64,000 nucleotides of DNA from Pseudomonadota bacterium (GCA_023439305.1 JAEXOO010000028.1:62001-126000); one strand, 5' to 3'. Shown: positions 28,679-38,514, numbered from the stretch's first letter. The notes: generated by a model not told the origin, from the letters alone. Numbers and translations are program-made.

Positions 28679-29713
28679 ATGGACACTCCTATTCGCCTGA
28701 CCCAATACAGTCATGGAGCCGGCTGCGGCTGCAAGATTTCTCCCAAGGTGCTCGATGTGATCCTGGCCGGCAGCGGCGCGCAGAACCTGGATCCGAATCT
28801 GTGGGTGGGCAATGCCTCGCGTGACGACGCGGCCGTCTACGGCCTGGACAGCGAACGCGGCGTGGTGTCGACCACCGACTTTTTCATGCCCATCGTCGAT
28901 GATCCCTTCGACTTCGGCCGCATCGCCGCCACCAACGCCATCAGCGATATCTACGCCATGGGAGGGGACCCGATCATGGCCATCGCCATCCTGGGCTGGC
29001 CTATCAACGTGCTGCCGCCCGAAGTCGCGCGCGAGGTCGTGCGGGGCGGCCGCGCCGCCTGCGACGCGGCCGGCATCGCGCTGGCGGGCGGACACTCCAT
29101 CGATGCACCCGAACCTATTTTCGGCCTGGCCGTGACCGGCGTGGTGGACAAGGCCCGCATGAAGCGCAACGATACCGCCACCCTGGGCTGCCGGCTGTAC
29201 CTGACCAAGCCGCTGGGCATCGGCATCCTGACCACTGCCGAAAAAAAATCCAAGCTGCGCCCCGAAGACGTCAATCTGGCGCGCGACTGGATGTGCACCC
29301 TTAACAAGCCCGGCAGCCGTTTCGGCCAGTTGGCCGGTGTCAAGGCCATGACGGACGTGACAGGCTTCGGACTGCTGGGGCATCTGGCGGAAATGGCCGA
29401 TGGCAGCCGTCTGACGGCCCGCCTGGATGTGGCCCGCGTGCCGCGCCTGCCCGGCATCGACTACTACCTGGAGCAAGGCTGCGTACCGGGCGGAACCGGC
29501 CGCAACTTCGACAGCTACGGCCACCGAATTGCAGACATCAGCCAGGAGCAGATTGATCTGCTGTGCGATCCACAGACCAGCGGCGGGCTGCTGGTGGCGG
29601 TGGAACCGGCTGGCGAGGCCGAGTTCCTGGCGGCGGCGACCGAGTTGGGGCTGAGCCTGGAACCGATCGGAGAACTAATCGACCAGCGCGCCCACGCCGT
29701 CGAAATGCTCTGA
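28679..29713 (+). CDS. selD: Selenide, water dikinase (selenophosphate synthetase) SelD
   Basis: The 344-residue enzyme makes selenophosphate from selenide and ATP, the donor for both SelA and SelU. The N-terminus LTQYSHGAGCGCKISPKVL carries the catalytic Cys16 and Lys19 (E. coli Cys17/Lys20); the enzyme is therefore the Cys form, not a selenoprotein. STTDFFMPIVDDPFDFG and GGHSIDAPEPIFGLAVTG are further SelD signatures. ATG 28679 gives the E. coli-like N-terminus; a frame start 12 bases upstream is possible. It lies 6.4 kb from selC. Confidence 0.96.
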   Translation: MDTPIRLTQYSHGAGCGCKISPKVLDVILAGSGAQNLDPNLWVGNASRDDAAVYGLDSERGVVSTTDFFMPIVDDPFDFGRIAATNAISDIYAMGGDPIMAIAILGWPINVLPPEVAREVVRGGRAACDAAGIALAGGHSIDAPEPIFGLAVTGVVDKARMKRNDTATLGCRLYLTKPLGIGILTTAEKKSKLRPEDVNLARDWMCTLNKPGSRFGQLAGVKAMTDVTGFGLLGHLAEMADGSRLTARLDVARVPRLPGIDYYLEQGCVPGGTGRNFDSYGHRIADISQEQIDLLCDPQTSGGLLVAVEPAGEAEFLAAATELGLSLEPIGELIDQRAHAVEML

Positions 29714-29823
29714 CCCCTCGGCACCCCGCGCACTTCAGCTCCGGCGACGGTCACTGGCGATGCGTGGCCAGATCCAGCGTATAGCTGCCATGCATGGCGA
29801 TTGTGCCGGATCCCCACTGAATC

Positions 29824-30852
29824 TCACGATCTTGTTTGATTCTGTTCGGACAGCACATCGGCATAAAAGCGCCGGGCGACATCCACATGGGATCGTAACC
29901 GGCCTTTCAAGAGATTCTCACCGGTATGGGGGACCAGGGGATTGCGCGGATCACGCTCCACCCCGCGCGCCAGCGCCGCTAATGCCGGCGGCAATGTCAA
30001 CGCGGGCAAGGAAGCGTCCAGCCGAGGACTCAAGAAGAAAGCCAGCGACAGTCTGTCCTGACCGGCCTCGGGACTGACCACCCTATGCAAGGTGGCACGC
30101 AAAAAGCCATTGGTCAGCATTTCCAGCACCTCGCCCAGGTTGAAGACCACCGTGCCGGGGATGGGCGGCGCATCAACCCAGCGATTTCGGTAATACACCT
30201 GCAGGCCCTTCTGACACTCTTGCAGGACAAAGGTCAGGCAGCCCGAGTCCTTGTGCGCGCCCACCCCCTGTTGTGACTCTTCTTGCATGCGGCCCGGGTA
30301 ACGGATCAGCTTCACGTGCTGAACCGGCAGCTCCGAAAATGCCGGATCGAACTGCTGCTCGGGCTGCCCGATGGCCAGGGCCAGGGCGCGCAGCAGATGG
30401 CGCGCGGCCTCGGTCAGCGTGCTCTGGACATGCAGAATGCGCGGCTTGAGCTCTGGCAAACCGGACGGCCACTGATTGGGCCCTTGCAATCGCTTCCAGG
30501 CCGGATCATCGGCCTTCAATACCAGAGCCTGCCGTTCAGCGCCGATATCAAGCTGTTCACGCCAATCTTGATGGCCACGCGTCAGTTCGCCACCCTCGTG
30601 CGTGTAGCCGCGAAAATGCGGTGAATTCTCCATGCGCAACGCGTCCTTTTCAGCCTGCGGCAGTGCAAAGAAGCGGCGGCCCAGGGCAAACAGGTCGCGC
30701 TCGCCCTCCGGCGTCAGCCCGACTCCTCGCAGATACAGAAACCCCACTCCGTGCGCCGCGTTCTGCAGATCCTGCACAAAAGCCTGACGCTGCAGCGTCG
30801 AGCCAGTGATGAAGTCGTTCAGATCCAGTATCGGTAGTCCGGCCTCTGGCAT
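29824..30852 (-). CDS. 2-oxoglutarate/Fe(II)-dependent oxygenase, isopenicillin N synthase family
   Basis: This 342-residue protein has the DIOX_N half (LPILDLNDF ... GFLYLRGVGL) and a 2OG-FeII core with the metal triad in GVGAHKDSG (HxD) and TLHRVVS, plus the 2-oxoglutarate-binding RLSLAFF. FRGYTHEGGELTRGHQDWREQ is typical of bacterial IPNS-like enzymes. The substrate cannot be told; known relatives act on amino acids, ethylene precursors or small metabolites. It is on the opposite strand between selD and selU, transcribed toward selD. Confidence 0.85.
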   Translation of the reverse strand: MPEAGLPILDLNDFITGSTLQRQAFVQDLQNAAHGVGFLYLRGVGLTPEGERDLFALGRRFFALPQAEKDALRMENSPHFRGYTHEGGELTRGHQDWREQLDIGAERQALVLKADDPAWKRLQGPNQWPSGLPELKPRILHVQSTLTEAARHLLRALALAIGQPEQQFDPAFSELPVQHVKLIRYPGRMQEESQQGVGAHKDSGCLTFVLQECQKGLQVYYRNRWVDAPPIPGTVVFNLGEVLEMLTNGFLRATLHRVVSPEAGQDRLSLAFFLSPRLDASLPALTLPPALAALARGVERDPRNPLVPHTGENLLKGRLRSHVDVARRFYADVLSEQNQTRS

Positions 30853-31180
30853 GGCATTTCCTTTTCTTTGAATTCATGGGCTAGATAAGCAAGCCATTCT
30901 GCAGAACGGTGGCACAGAAGCGAACCATGAAAAGAGCATTAATTAATAAAGGAAAAAATTCATATTCTTATGAGAGAACTCATCACGCCAAATGCAGCGA
31001 TCCGAGCACTCCCCAATGGCTCGGACCTTCGCTCGAAGGATATGTCTGTACTGTTGCGACAGGCGCCTGACCCTGGCACGACAAACACGATCGGCCATTC
31101 AACGCGGCAGAAATTCAGTATGATTTGAGTCCTACCTGACATTAATGGGCGCCCACTGAGAGCGTCGCCCCCTTCCGCTG
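30853..31180. other. 328-base intergenic region upstream of selU, with three adjacent hairpins
   Basis: The divergent gap between the oxygenase and selU holds TCCGAGC/GCTCGGA (31001-31007 and 31019-31025), then CCTTCG/CGAAGG (31026-31031 and 31034-31039) and a short CTGT/ACAG hairpin, about 120-180 bases before the selU start. No ORF is convincing here. The row of hairpins could be a 5' leader structure of selU, but no known riboswitch was recognised. Confidence 0.4.
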
Positions 31181-32275
31181 ATGCGTTCCAATACCCAGCA
31201 GTACCGCGATCTGTTCCTGAACGATGTTCCCCTGATGGATGCCCGAGCGCCCATCGAGTTCAGCAAAGGCGCCTTTCCCGGCGCCATCAACCTGCCCCTG
31301 ATGAATGACCAGGAACGCCATCAGGTCGGCACCTGCTATAAAGAGCACGGCCAGGAAGCCGCCATGGAGCTGGGCCACCGGCTAGTCAGCGGCGAGGTAA
31401 AGCAACAACGTCTGCAGGCCTGGATGCAATTCGTGCAGGCCCACCCCGACGGCTATCTTTACTGCTTTCGGGGCGGGCTGCGCTCGCAGATCACCCAAGC
31501 CTGGCTGCTGGCCGAGACCGGCATCGCCTACCCGCGCGTGCTTGGCGGCTACAAGGCCATGCGCAACTTTCTGCTGGACAACCTGACCCAGACGGTGGCC
31601 AACGCGCGCTTCACCGTGCTGGGGGGCATGACGGGCACCGGCAAGACCGATGTGCTCCAGCAAGTGGCGCACAGCCTGGATCTGGAAGGCCACGCCCATC
31701 ATCGCGGCTCCAGCTTCGGCAAGCACGCCACGCCCCAGCCTGCGCAGATCAATTTTGAAAACAGCCTGTCCATCGACATGCTGAAAAAAAGTGCGCAAGG
31801 CCACCAGCATTTCGTGCTGGAAGACGAAAGCCAGATCATCGGCAGCTGCAGCCTGCCGCTGGAGTTTTACCGGGGCATGCAGGAATGGCCTATTGTCTGG
31901 CTGGAAGACAGCCTGGACCATCGTATCGAACGCATTCTGCGCGACTATGTCGTCAACCTGCGCGCCGAATTCGAAGCTCTGCACGGCGAAACCACCGGCT
32001 TTGACCTGTACGCCCAGCGCCTGCGCCACAGTCTGGATCGCATCACCAAGCGCCTGGGCCACCAGCGGCATGAGCAATTGGCCGGCATCATGGACGCGGC
32101 CCTGGTCGAACAGCGCCGCAGCGGCAACGTCGACAGCCACCAAGACTGGATCCGCGGCCTGCTGGTGCAGTATTACGACCCCATGTACGCCTACCAACGC
32201 CAGCAGAAGGCCGGCCGCGTACTGTTCCAGGGCGATGCGCCCGCCGTCGTGGATTTTCTGCGCCGCACGGCCTGA
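31181..32275 (+). CDS. selU: tRNA 2-selenouridine synthase SelU/MnmH
   Basis: The 364-residue protein replaces sulfur by selenium in 5-methylaminomethyl-2-thiouridine at tRNA position 34. The N-terminal rhodanese domain (DARAPIEFSKGAFPGAINLPL) has its catalytic Cys95 in YCFRGGLRSQ; the C-terminal half has a P-loop GGMTGTGKT for the geranyl-binding/ATP-type domain and HRGSSFG, FVLEDESQIIGS as in E. coli YbbB. It consumes the SelD product. The ATG has no strong ribosome binding site. Confidence 0.95.
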   Translation: MRSNTQQYRDLFLNDVPLMDARAPIEFSKGAFPGAINLPLMNDQERHQVGTCYKEHGQEAAMELGHRLVSGEVKQQRLQAWMQFVQAHPDGYLYCFRGGLRSQITQAWLLAETGIAYPRVLGGYKAMRNFLLDNLTQTVANARFTVLGGMTGTGKTDVLQQVAHSLDLEGHAHHRGSSFGKHATPQPAQINFENSLSIDMLKKSAQGHQHFVLEDESQIIGSCSLPLEFYRGMQEWPIVWLEDSLDHRIERILRDYVVNLRAEFEALHGETTGFDLYAQRLRHSLDRITKRLGHQRHEQLAGIMDAALVEQRRSGNVDSHQDWIRGLLVQYYDPMYAYQRQQKAGRVLFQGDAPAVVDFLRRTA

Positions 32276-32599
32276 CTACGGCCTGCAGGGCGGGCCCATG
32301 CCTGATCCCTGCTTCTACGATTCCGCAAAAATCCGACAATAAGGTAATTCTCCGCACTCCTGGGTAAGCGGGAGCCTGCCGGCGCTCCCTATACTTTTTT
32401 CCGACGGCGCGACACAGCGCCGCACCAGGCATCAATTACAGAAAACACCAGGCTGGGCGCCAGCCCGCCCTGTACAAAACCTGTTCGGAAACACACCCAT
32501 GCAACTGGACCGGCCTGCCGGCCAGTGCCTGATCCTGCACGCGCAAAAAGCATTGCACACGTGCACCGACGTTTCCCGGACAGCCCTGTGGAGACCGCT
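32276..32599. other. 324-base promoter region of the furoate-type operon
   Basis: Between selU and the molybdenum hydroxylase gene. It contains a TATACT hexamer (32390-32395) and, directly after it, an inverted repeat CGGCGC-gacaca-GCGCCG (32405-32422), a possible operator. An AraC-family gene closes the same gene block, so activator control is likely. No separate gene is supported. Confidence 0.4.
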
Positions 32600-35500
32600 A
32601 TGTCCGCCCCCGAATCGTTGGCCAGCGCCACAGCAAGGCCGTTTCTCGGCCAAGCGCTGGAACGCCTCGAAGACCACGCCTTGCTTACCGGGCGCGGCAG
32701 CTATGCCGATGATCTGGCCGTCAAGCCAGGCACCTTGCACGCAGCCGTCTACCGCTCCCCCCATGCGCATGCCCGGCTGCTGAGCGTGGATACACAGCGC
32801 GCCGCACAACTGCCCGGCGTGCGGGCAATCCTGACGGCCGATGACGTGCGGGCTTGGTCCAAGCCCTTCATCTCCGGCATCAAGCAAGGAACAGAACTGT
32901 GGGCACTGGCCATGGACAAGGTGCGCTATGTCGGCGAGCCTATTGCCGTGGTGGTAGCCGAAAGCCGCTATCTGGCCGAAGATGCGCTGGAGCTGATCCA
33001 GGCGCAGTACGAAACTCTGCCCGCCGTCACAAGCATCGATGCCGCCATCGTGCCCGATGCACCCGTCTTGCATGAGTCCCTGGCCGGCAATGTGCCGCAT
33101 GACCGCGAGTTCCGCTATGGCGACCCCGAGGCCGCCTTCGAGCAAGCCGAACATCAGCTCGAACTGACCATCCACTACCCGCGCAACTCCTGCACCCCGA
33201 TCGAATGCGGCGTGGTCATCGCCGAACACCTGCCTGGCGATGAAGGCTACGAAGTCACGTCCAACTTCATGGGGCCGTTTTCCATGCACGCCGTCATGGC
33301 CATGGCCTTGAAGGTCACCGGCAACCGATTGCGGCACCGTTACCCGCGCGACTCGGGCGGCAGTTTCGGCGTCAAGCAAAGTGTCTTCACCTCGGCGGTG
33401 CTTATGTGTCTTGCCTCGCGCAAAGCGGGCGGCGCCCCGGTCAAATGGGTGGAAGACAGGCTGGAGCACCTCACCGCCGCCACCTCGGCTACGGCTCGCA
33501 AGACCACCATCAAAGCTGCCTTCGACTCCCACGGACGAATCGCCGCCCTGGATCTGGACCAGCTGGATGATGTGGGCGCCTATCTGCGCGCGCCCGAGCC
33601 AGCCACCTTCTATCGCATGCACGGCTGTCTGACCGGCCCCTATCAGATTCAGCACCTGCGGGTACGCAATCGCGTGGTGCTGACCAGCAAGACGCCGACA
33701 GGACTGGTGCGTGGCTTTGGCGGGCCGCAAGTCTACTTCGCCCTGGAACGCATGATGCAGCGCATCGCCCTGCATCTGCAACTGGATCCGCTGGAGCTGT
33801 ACCGCCGCAACTTCATCCAGCCCGAGCAATTCCCCTATTGCGCAGCAGCAGGCGCCCTGCTTGATTCAGGCGATTATCCGCAGGCGCTGGAGCAGGCTTG
33901 TTCGCAAGGCGGGCTGGCGGAACTGCTGGAGCGCCGCCATCAGGCACGCGCGCAGGGACGCCTGTATGGCATCGGCTATGCCGCCATCGTCGAGCCGTCC
34001 ATATCCAATATGGGCTACATCACCACCGCCCTTTCGCCCGAACAACGCGCCAAAGCGGGCCCGAAGAACGGCGCCATTGCAGCCGCAACGGTCAGCGTGG
34101 ACCTGTTGGGCAGCATCACCGTCAATATTGCCTCCGCGCCGGCCGGCCAGGGCCACATGACGGTCTGCGCGCAGATACTGGCCGATGTCTTTGGCCTGCA
34201 GCCGCAGGACATTCGTGTCAATGTGGACTTCGACACCCAGAAAGACGCCTGGTCCGTTGCCGCCGGCAATTACTCCAGCCGTTTTGCCGGCGCCGTCGCC
34301 GGCACGGTCTTCCTGGCCGCACGCAAGCTGAGGGCCAAGATCGAGCGCCTGGCCGCCCATCACTTCGGCTGCGCAGGCGACGAACTGGTGTTTGCAGAAG
34401 GTCGTATCTACCCGGCCGGACAGGCCGAACGCGCACTTCCTTTTGGACGTATCGCGAGCAGCGCACACTGGTCACCCGGCGAGCTCCCGGCCGGAGAGAC
34501 GCCCGACATGCGCGTCACGGAATTCTGGACGCCCCCGACCCTGGCCGCCCCGGGCGCTGATGACCGCGTCAATACATCCGCCGCCTATGGCTTTGCCTTC
34601 GATATCTGCGCCCTGGAGGTAGACCGCCATACCGGCCGTGTGCGCATCGATCGATATGTCACCGCCCACGACGCCGGCACCCTGCTGAACAGCGCCCTGG
34701 CCGACGGTCAGATAAGAGGCGCCTTCGCACAGGGGCTGGGCGCTGCGCTCATGGAAGAATTCCGCTACGGCGAGGACGGCAGCTTCCAGTCCGGCACACT
34801 GGCAGACTACCTCATCCCCACCAGCTACGAAGTGCCGGACCCGATCATCGTGCATCTGGAAACACCCAGCCCTTTCACGCCGCTGGGCGCCAAGGGTTTG
34901 GGCGAAGGCAACAATATGAGCACGCCCGTCTGCATTGCCAATGCCTTGGCCGACGCCCTATCCATCGAGCGCGATGTTGCCGACATACGCCTGCCGCTCA
35001 GCCCCAACCGGGTCATGGAGCTGCTGGGCATGGACGATCCGGCGCCCTCGCCCGCCGTACAGGCTGCGGCAATGCCCAAGCCGGCGCAGCGCGGCTCGGG
35101 CCATGCCCTGGCAGCCAGCGGCAGCACACGCATTCCCGCTCCGCCGGAGGCTGTCTTCGACGTCCTGATGGATCCCCAGGCCCTGGCCAAAGTGATTCCA
35201 GGCTGCGATGAACTGGAATTGACAGGCCCCAACACCTACAAAGCGGACGTCACGCTGCGGATCGGCATGATCAAGGCGCGCTACGAAGCCGTCATCGCCC
35301 TGTCGGACATCCAGCGGCCGCACAGCCTGCGTCTGTCGGGCTCCGGAGTGTCATCTCTGGGCGGCGCCAAGGGCCAGGGCGACATCACCTTGAGCGTCGT
35401 GGAAGGCGGAACGCTGATGGAGTATCACTACGAAGCCGAAGTCAGCGGCAAGGTCGCCTCCGTCGGCGGACGCATGCTGGAAGGCGCGGCCAAGATCGTG

Positions 35501-35605
35501 CTCGGCCAGCTCTTTGAACAATTGGGCCGCCAGGCCAGCGGCGCCCCGCTATCCAAGCCGTCTCTGTGGCGTCGCCTGCTCACACTTCTGGGGGTATCGC
35601 GATGA
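32600..35605 (+). CDS. hmfA: Molybdenum hydroxylase large subunit fused to a CoxG/SRPBCC domain, furoyl-CoA dehydrogenase-like (HmfA)
   Basis: The 1001-residue protein is a xanthine-oxidase-family molybdopterin subunit. Residues about 20-130 are the small alpha/beta hammerhead domain (LLTGRGSYADDL, VRAILTADDVRA); the Moco core follows with VRGFGGPQV and the active-site Glu in KGLGEGNN. The CO-dehydrogenase loop AYRCSFR is absent, so CO is not the substrate. Residues about 834-985 add a CoxG-like SRPBCC domain (PEAVFDVLMDPQALAKVIPGC). With the next four genes it matches hmfABCDE of Cupriavidus basilensis, where the enzyme hydroxylates 2-furoyl-CoA. ATG 32600 follows GGAG. Thiophene-carboxylate or another heteroaromatic acid is the alternative substrate. 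Confidence 0.82.
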   Translation: MSAPESLASATARPFLGQALERLEDHALLTGRGSYADDLAVKPGTLHAAVYRSPHAHARLLSVDTQRAAQLPGVRAILTADDVRAWSKPFISGIKQGTELWALAMDKVRYVGEPIAVVVAESRYLAEDALELIQAQYETLPAVTSIDAAIVPDAPVLHESLAGNVPHDREFRYGDPEAAFEQAEHQLELTIHYPRNSCTPIECGVVIAEHLPGDEGYEVTSNFMGPFSMHAVMAMALKVTGNRLRHRYPRDSGGSFGVKQSVFTSAVLMCLASRKAGGAPVKWVEDRLEHLTAATSATARKTTIKAAFDSHGRIAALDLDQLDDVGAYLRAPEPATFYRMHGCLTGPYQIQHLRVRNRVVLTSKTPTGLVRGFGGPQVYFALERMMQRIALHLQLDPLELYRRNFIQPEQFPYCAAAGALLDSGDYPQALEQACSQGGLAELLERRHQARAQGRLYGIGYAAIVEPSISNMGYITTALSPEQRAKAGPKNGAIAAATVSVDLLGSITVNIASAPAGQGHMTVCAQILADVFGLQPQDIRVNVDFDTQKDAWSVAAGNYSSRFAGAVAGTVFLAARKLRAKIERLAAHHFGCAGDELVFAEGRIYPAGQAERALPFGRIASSAHWSPGELPAGETPDMRVTEFWTPPTLAAPGADDRVNTSAAYGFAFDICALEVDRHTGRVRIDRYVTAHDAGTLLNSALADGQIRGAFAQGLGAALMEEFRYGEDGSFQSGTLADYLIPTSYEVPDPIIVHLETPSPFTPLGAKGLGEGNNMSTPVCIANALADALSIERDVADIRLPLSPNRVMELLGMDDPAPSPAVQAAAMPKPAQRGSGHALAASGSTRIPAPPEAVFDVLMDPQALAKVIPGCDELELTGPNTYKADVTLRIGMIKARYEAVIALSDIQRPHSLRLSGSGVSSLGGAKGQGDITLSVVEGGTLMEYHYEAEVSGKVASVGGRMLEGAAKIVLGQLFEQLGRQASGAPLSKPSLWRRLLTLLGVSR

Positions 35606-36447
35606 AGCCCGCTGCCTTTGATTACCAACGCATTCAAACCGTCGAGCAAGCCTGCCAGCTCCTGGCCCAGACCGGAGAAGAAGCACGCATCCTGGCCGGC
35701 GGCCAATCCCTGGTCACGGTGCTGAACATGCGCCTGTCACAGCCCGCTCTGGTGCTGGATATTTCGCGCTGCGACGAGTTGCGCTACATCCGGGTGGACA
35801 AAGACCGCCTGTGCGTAGGCGCCGCCGTTACTCAGTCCCAGCTCCAGGCAAGGCCAACACTCGCCCAGGAGGCGCCATTGCTGGCCATGGCCCTGCCGTT
35901 CATTTCTCATTTCCAGATCCGCAACCGAGGCACAGTCGCCGGATCAATCGCCCATGCCGACCCCAGCGCAGAACTGCCGCTGTGCCTGGCGGCGCTGGGC
36001 GGGGACGTGGTGCTCCGGTCCCGCAAAGGGCAACGCGTGCTGTCGGCCGCCGACTTCCAGCAAGGCATGCTGACTACCGCCCGTCGCCCCGACGAGCTGC
36101 TGACGGAAGTGCGCTTCCCCTTGGCAAAGCCCGGTCATGCCTACGTGTTTGATGAATTTTCCCTGCGGCGCGGCGACTTCGCCATCGTCGCCTGCGCCGT
36201 GGACCTGCATGAGCAGGGCCTGCGCCTGGGGATAGGCGGGGTGGCCGACCGCCCCGTCATCGCCGACTGGCCTCGCCTGGGCGAGGCCGCCCTGCGCGCA
36301 CAGATCAACGACCTGGCCTGGTCCCTGCAGGCGCAGGACGACCAGCACGCCAGCGCCCTATACCGGCGTCACCTCGTGCGCCACCTGGCCTGGAATGCCA
36401 TCCAGCACGCCGCCCGCATGCTGGACTCCACAAGGACGCAATCATGA
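35602..36447 (+). CDS. hmfB: Molybdenum hydroxylase FAD-binding subunit (HmfB-like)
   Basis: The 281-residue CoxM-type subunit binds FAD with AGGQSLVTVLNMRL near residue 34 and RNRGTVAGSIAHADPSAELP near residue 105, both diagnostic. It passes electrons from the Fe-S subunit. It overlaps the large subunit gene by 4 bases (ATGA) and the next gene by 4 bases, so the three subunits are co-translated. Confidence 0.9.
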   Translation: MKPAAFDYQRIQTVEQACQLLAQTGEEARILAGGQSLVTVLNMRLSQPALVLDISRCDELRYIRVDKDRLCVGAAVTQSQLQARPTLAQEAPLLAMALPFISHFQIRNRGTVAGSIAHADPSAELPLCLAALGGDVVLRSRKGQRVLSAADFQQGMLTTARRPDELLTEVRFPLAKPGHAYVFDEFSLRRGDFAIVACAVDLHEQGLRLGIGGVADRPVIADWPRLGEAALRAQINDLAWSLQAQDDQHASALYRRHLVRHLAWNAIQHAARMLDSTRTQS

Positions 36448-36953
36448 GCAAAATCCATCACTTGCAGCCTGTCTCCCTGCTGCTCAACGGCACACCGCGC
36501 ACCGCCCTGACGGAAAACCGCCGCTTATTGTCTGACTTTCTGCGCCACGACCTGGGCGCCACCGGTACTCATGTCGGTTGCGAGCACGGTGTCTGCGGCG
36601 CCTGTACCGTGCTGATCGACGGCGTTGCCAGCCGCGCCTGCCTGTGCCTGGCCGTACAAGCGGACGGCGCGCAAATCCACACCGTGGAAGGCCTGGCCGG
36701 CGACGTGCTGCACGAACTGCAGGCCGCCTTCAAGAAACGTCATGCCCTGCAATGCGGCTTCTGCACCGCCGGCATCCTGATGTCCTGCGTGCATTTTCTG
36801 CAAACCGAGCCTGATCCCAGCGAAGAACAGGTTCGGGACATGCTGTCGGGCCATCTGTGCCGCTGCACCGGCTACACCCCCATCGTCCAGGCCGTCCTGG
36901 ATGTGGCGCGCCTACACAAAACGACAAAAACCATGGAGAGCAGTCATGCTTGA
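36444..36953 (+). CDS. hmfC: Molybdenum hydroxylase [2Fe-2S] subunit (HmfC-like)
   Basis: The 169-residue CoxS-type subunit has the plant-type 2Fe-2S cluster in CEHGVCGACTVLIDG and the second cluster in CGFCTAGILMS and CRCTGYTPIVQAV. Together with the two preceding genes it completes the heterotrimer. It overlaps the CoA ligase gene by 8 bases. Confidence 0.92.
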   Translation: MSKIHHLQPVSLLLNGTPRTALTENRRLLSDFLRHDLGATGTHVGCEHGVCGACTVLIDGVASRACLCLAVQADGAQIHTVEGLAGDVLHELQAAFKKRHALQCGFCTAGILMSCVHFLQTEPDPSEEQVRDMLSGHLCRCTGYTPIVQAVLDVARLHKTTKTMESSHA

Positions 36954-38514
36954 TCTCGGAAGCACTTTTTTGCAAAGCGTGGAACGCAACCCCCATGCCT
37001 GCGCCCTCATCGCCGGAGAACACCGCCTGAGCTACGCCCAATGGCACGAAACCATTCGCGCACTGGCCGGCGGTCTGCTGCACATCGGACTGAAGCACGG
37101 CGACCATCTGGCGATCGCCTGCCAGAATCGCTGGGAAATGGCCTCGTTGCATTGGGCCTGCCAGTTTCTGGGCATTATCGTCACCCCGCTGAATTGGCGC
37201 TCCAAGCCCGATGAGCTGGACTATTGCCTGGCCGACTCCCAGGCGCGCGCCGTGGTCTTTGACCACTCCTGCGCGCAGGCCGTAGCCGACTCGGTCCAGG
37301 CGCAAGCCATCCCGCGCATCGCCATCGACCCCGGCCTGGCCGCCAGCCACCGCTTCGAGGAACTGCTGCACGCCGCTCCCTTTGACGGCCAGCCGCGGGC
37401 CGACGCCAACGACATTTCCCTGATGCTGTATACCTCCGGCACCACCGGCAAGCCCAAGGGTGTACCGCGCCGCCATCGCCACGAACGTGCAGCGGCCGTG
37501 GCCCATGTCGCCCAGAACCTGTATGCCCACGGCGAACGCACCCTGGGCGTGATGCCGCTCTATCACACCATGGGCGTGCGTTCACTGCTGTCCATGGCTC
37601 TGGTCGACGGCTGCTTTGTCTGCATGCCCAAATTTGATGTCGCCCAGGCCTTGGCGCTGATCGAACAGGAGCGCGTCGGCAATCTGTATCTCGTTCCCAC
37701 TCTCTATCACGATCTGCTGGCCCACCCCGACTTCAGCCGCGACAAAGTCCGTAGCGTACGCAAGCTGGGCTTTGCCGGTGCCCCCATGCCCGAGTCCTTG
37801 TTGCGTCGCCTGGACGAGGCCTTCCAGCCCGACCTTTTCGTCAACCACTACGGCTGCTCGGAAATCTACACCTTTTCCATCAGCCAGAATGCGCGCGCCA
37901 AAGCCGGCTCCTCGGGCCGCGCCGGCATCAACGGGCGACTGCGCATCATCGAACTGGGCAGCACCGATCCGCACGCACGCCTGGCGCCATTGCAAGAAGG
38001 CCAGATCATCGCCGACCTGAACAGCGACGAAGCCTTTGAAGGCTACTGGAACCGTCCCGACGCAGACGCCAAGTCGCTACGCGAGGGCTGGTACTTCACG
38101 GGCGACACGGGCTATCTGGACGAAGACGGCGACCTGTTCGTCAGCGGCCGCGTGGACGACATGATCATCAGCGGCGGCGAAAACATTTCGCCGGTGGACA
38201 TCGAATCTGTCCTGTCCCTGCATCCCGGCGTTGATGAAGTCGCCGTCGTAGGCCTGCACGACGAACGCTGGGGCCAGCGCGTCGTGGCCTTCGTGAAGCG
38301 TTCGCAGGAGCTGTCTGCCCAGACGCTGGACGATTACTGCCGCCAGACAGACCTGGCCAACTTCAAGCGGCCACGCGACTACCTGTTCGTGACCGATATT
38401 CCCAAATCGCCTGTCGGCAAGATACTGCGCCGCAAACTGCTCGCCGGCGAATATGAGCTCGACCCCGTCGAAGCCACGCCGACTCCCGTTTTATCTGACA
38501 TGAAGGATGCTTAA
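36946..38514 (+). CDS. hmfD: Acyl-CoA synthetase, 2-furoyl-CoA ligase-like (HmfD)
   Basis: The 522-residue adenylate-forming enzyme activates a carboxylic acid with ATP and CoA. The AMP-binding P-loop LMLYTSGTTGKPKGVP lies near residue 160, GYWNRPDADAKSLREGWYFTGD near 365 and the C-terminal Lys in SPVGKILRRKL. ATG 36946 (MLDLGSTF) is preceded by GGAGAG. In the furoate pathway this step gives 2-furoyl-CoA, the substrate of HmfABC. The substrate is inferred from the operon. Confidence 0.85.
   Translation: MLDLGSTFLQSVERNPHACALIAGEHRLSYAQWHETIRALAGGLLHIGLKHGDHLAIACQNRWEMASLHWACQFLGIIVTPLNWRSKPDELDYCLADSQARAVVFDHSCAQAVADSVQAQAIPRIAIDPGLAASHRFEELLHAAPFDGQPRADANDISLMLYTSGTTGKPKGVPRRHRHERAAAVAHVAQNLYAHGERTLGVMPLYHTMGVRSLLSMALVDGCFVCMPKFDVAQALALIEQERVGNLYLVPTLYHDLLAHPDFSRDKVRSVRKLGFAGAPMPESLLRRLDEAFQPDLFVNHYGCSEIYTFSISQNARAKAGSSGRAGINGRLRIIELGSTDPHARLAPLQEGQIIADLNSDEAFEGYWNRPDADAKSLREGWYFTGDTGYLDEDGDLFVSGRVDDMIISGGENISPVDIESVLSLHPGVDEVAVVGLHDERWGQRVVAFVKRSQELSAQTLDDYCRQTDLANFKRPRDYLFVTDIPKSPVGKILRRKLLAGEYELDPVEATPTPVLSDMKDA

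Noticed and set aside
32600..36953. Aerobic carbon monoxide dehydrogenase (coxLMS)
   Set aside because: The large subunit lacks the AYRCSFR active-site loop of true CoxL, and the adjoining CoA ligase and crotonase genes point to an acyl-CoA substrate.
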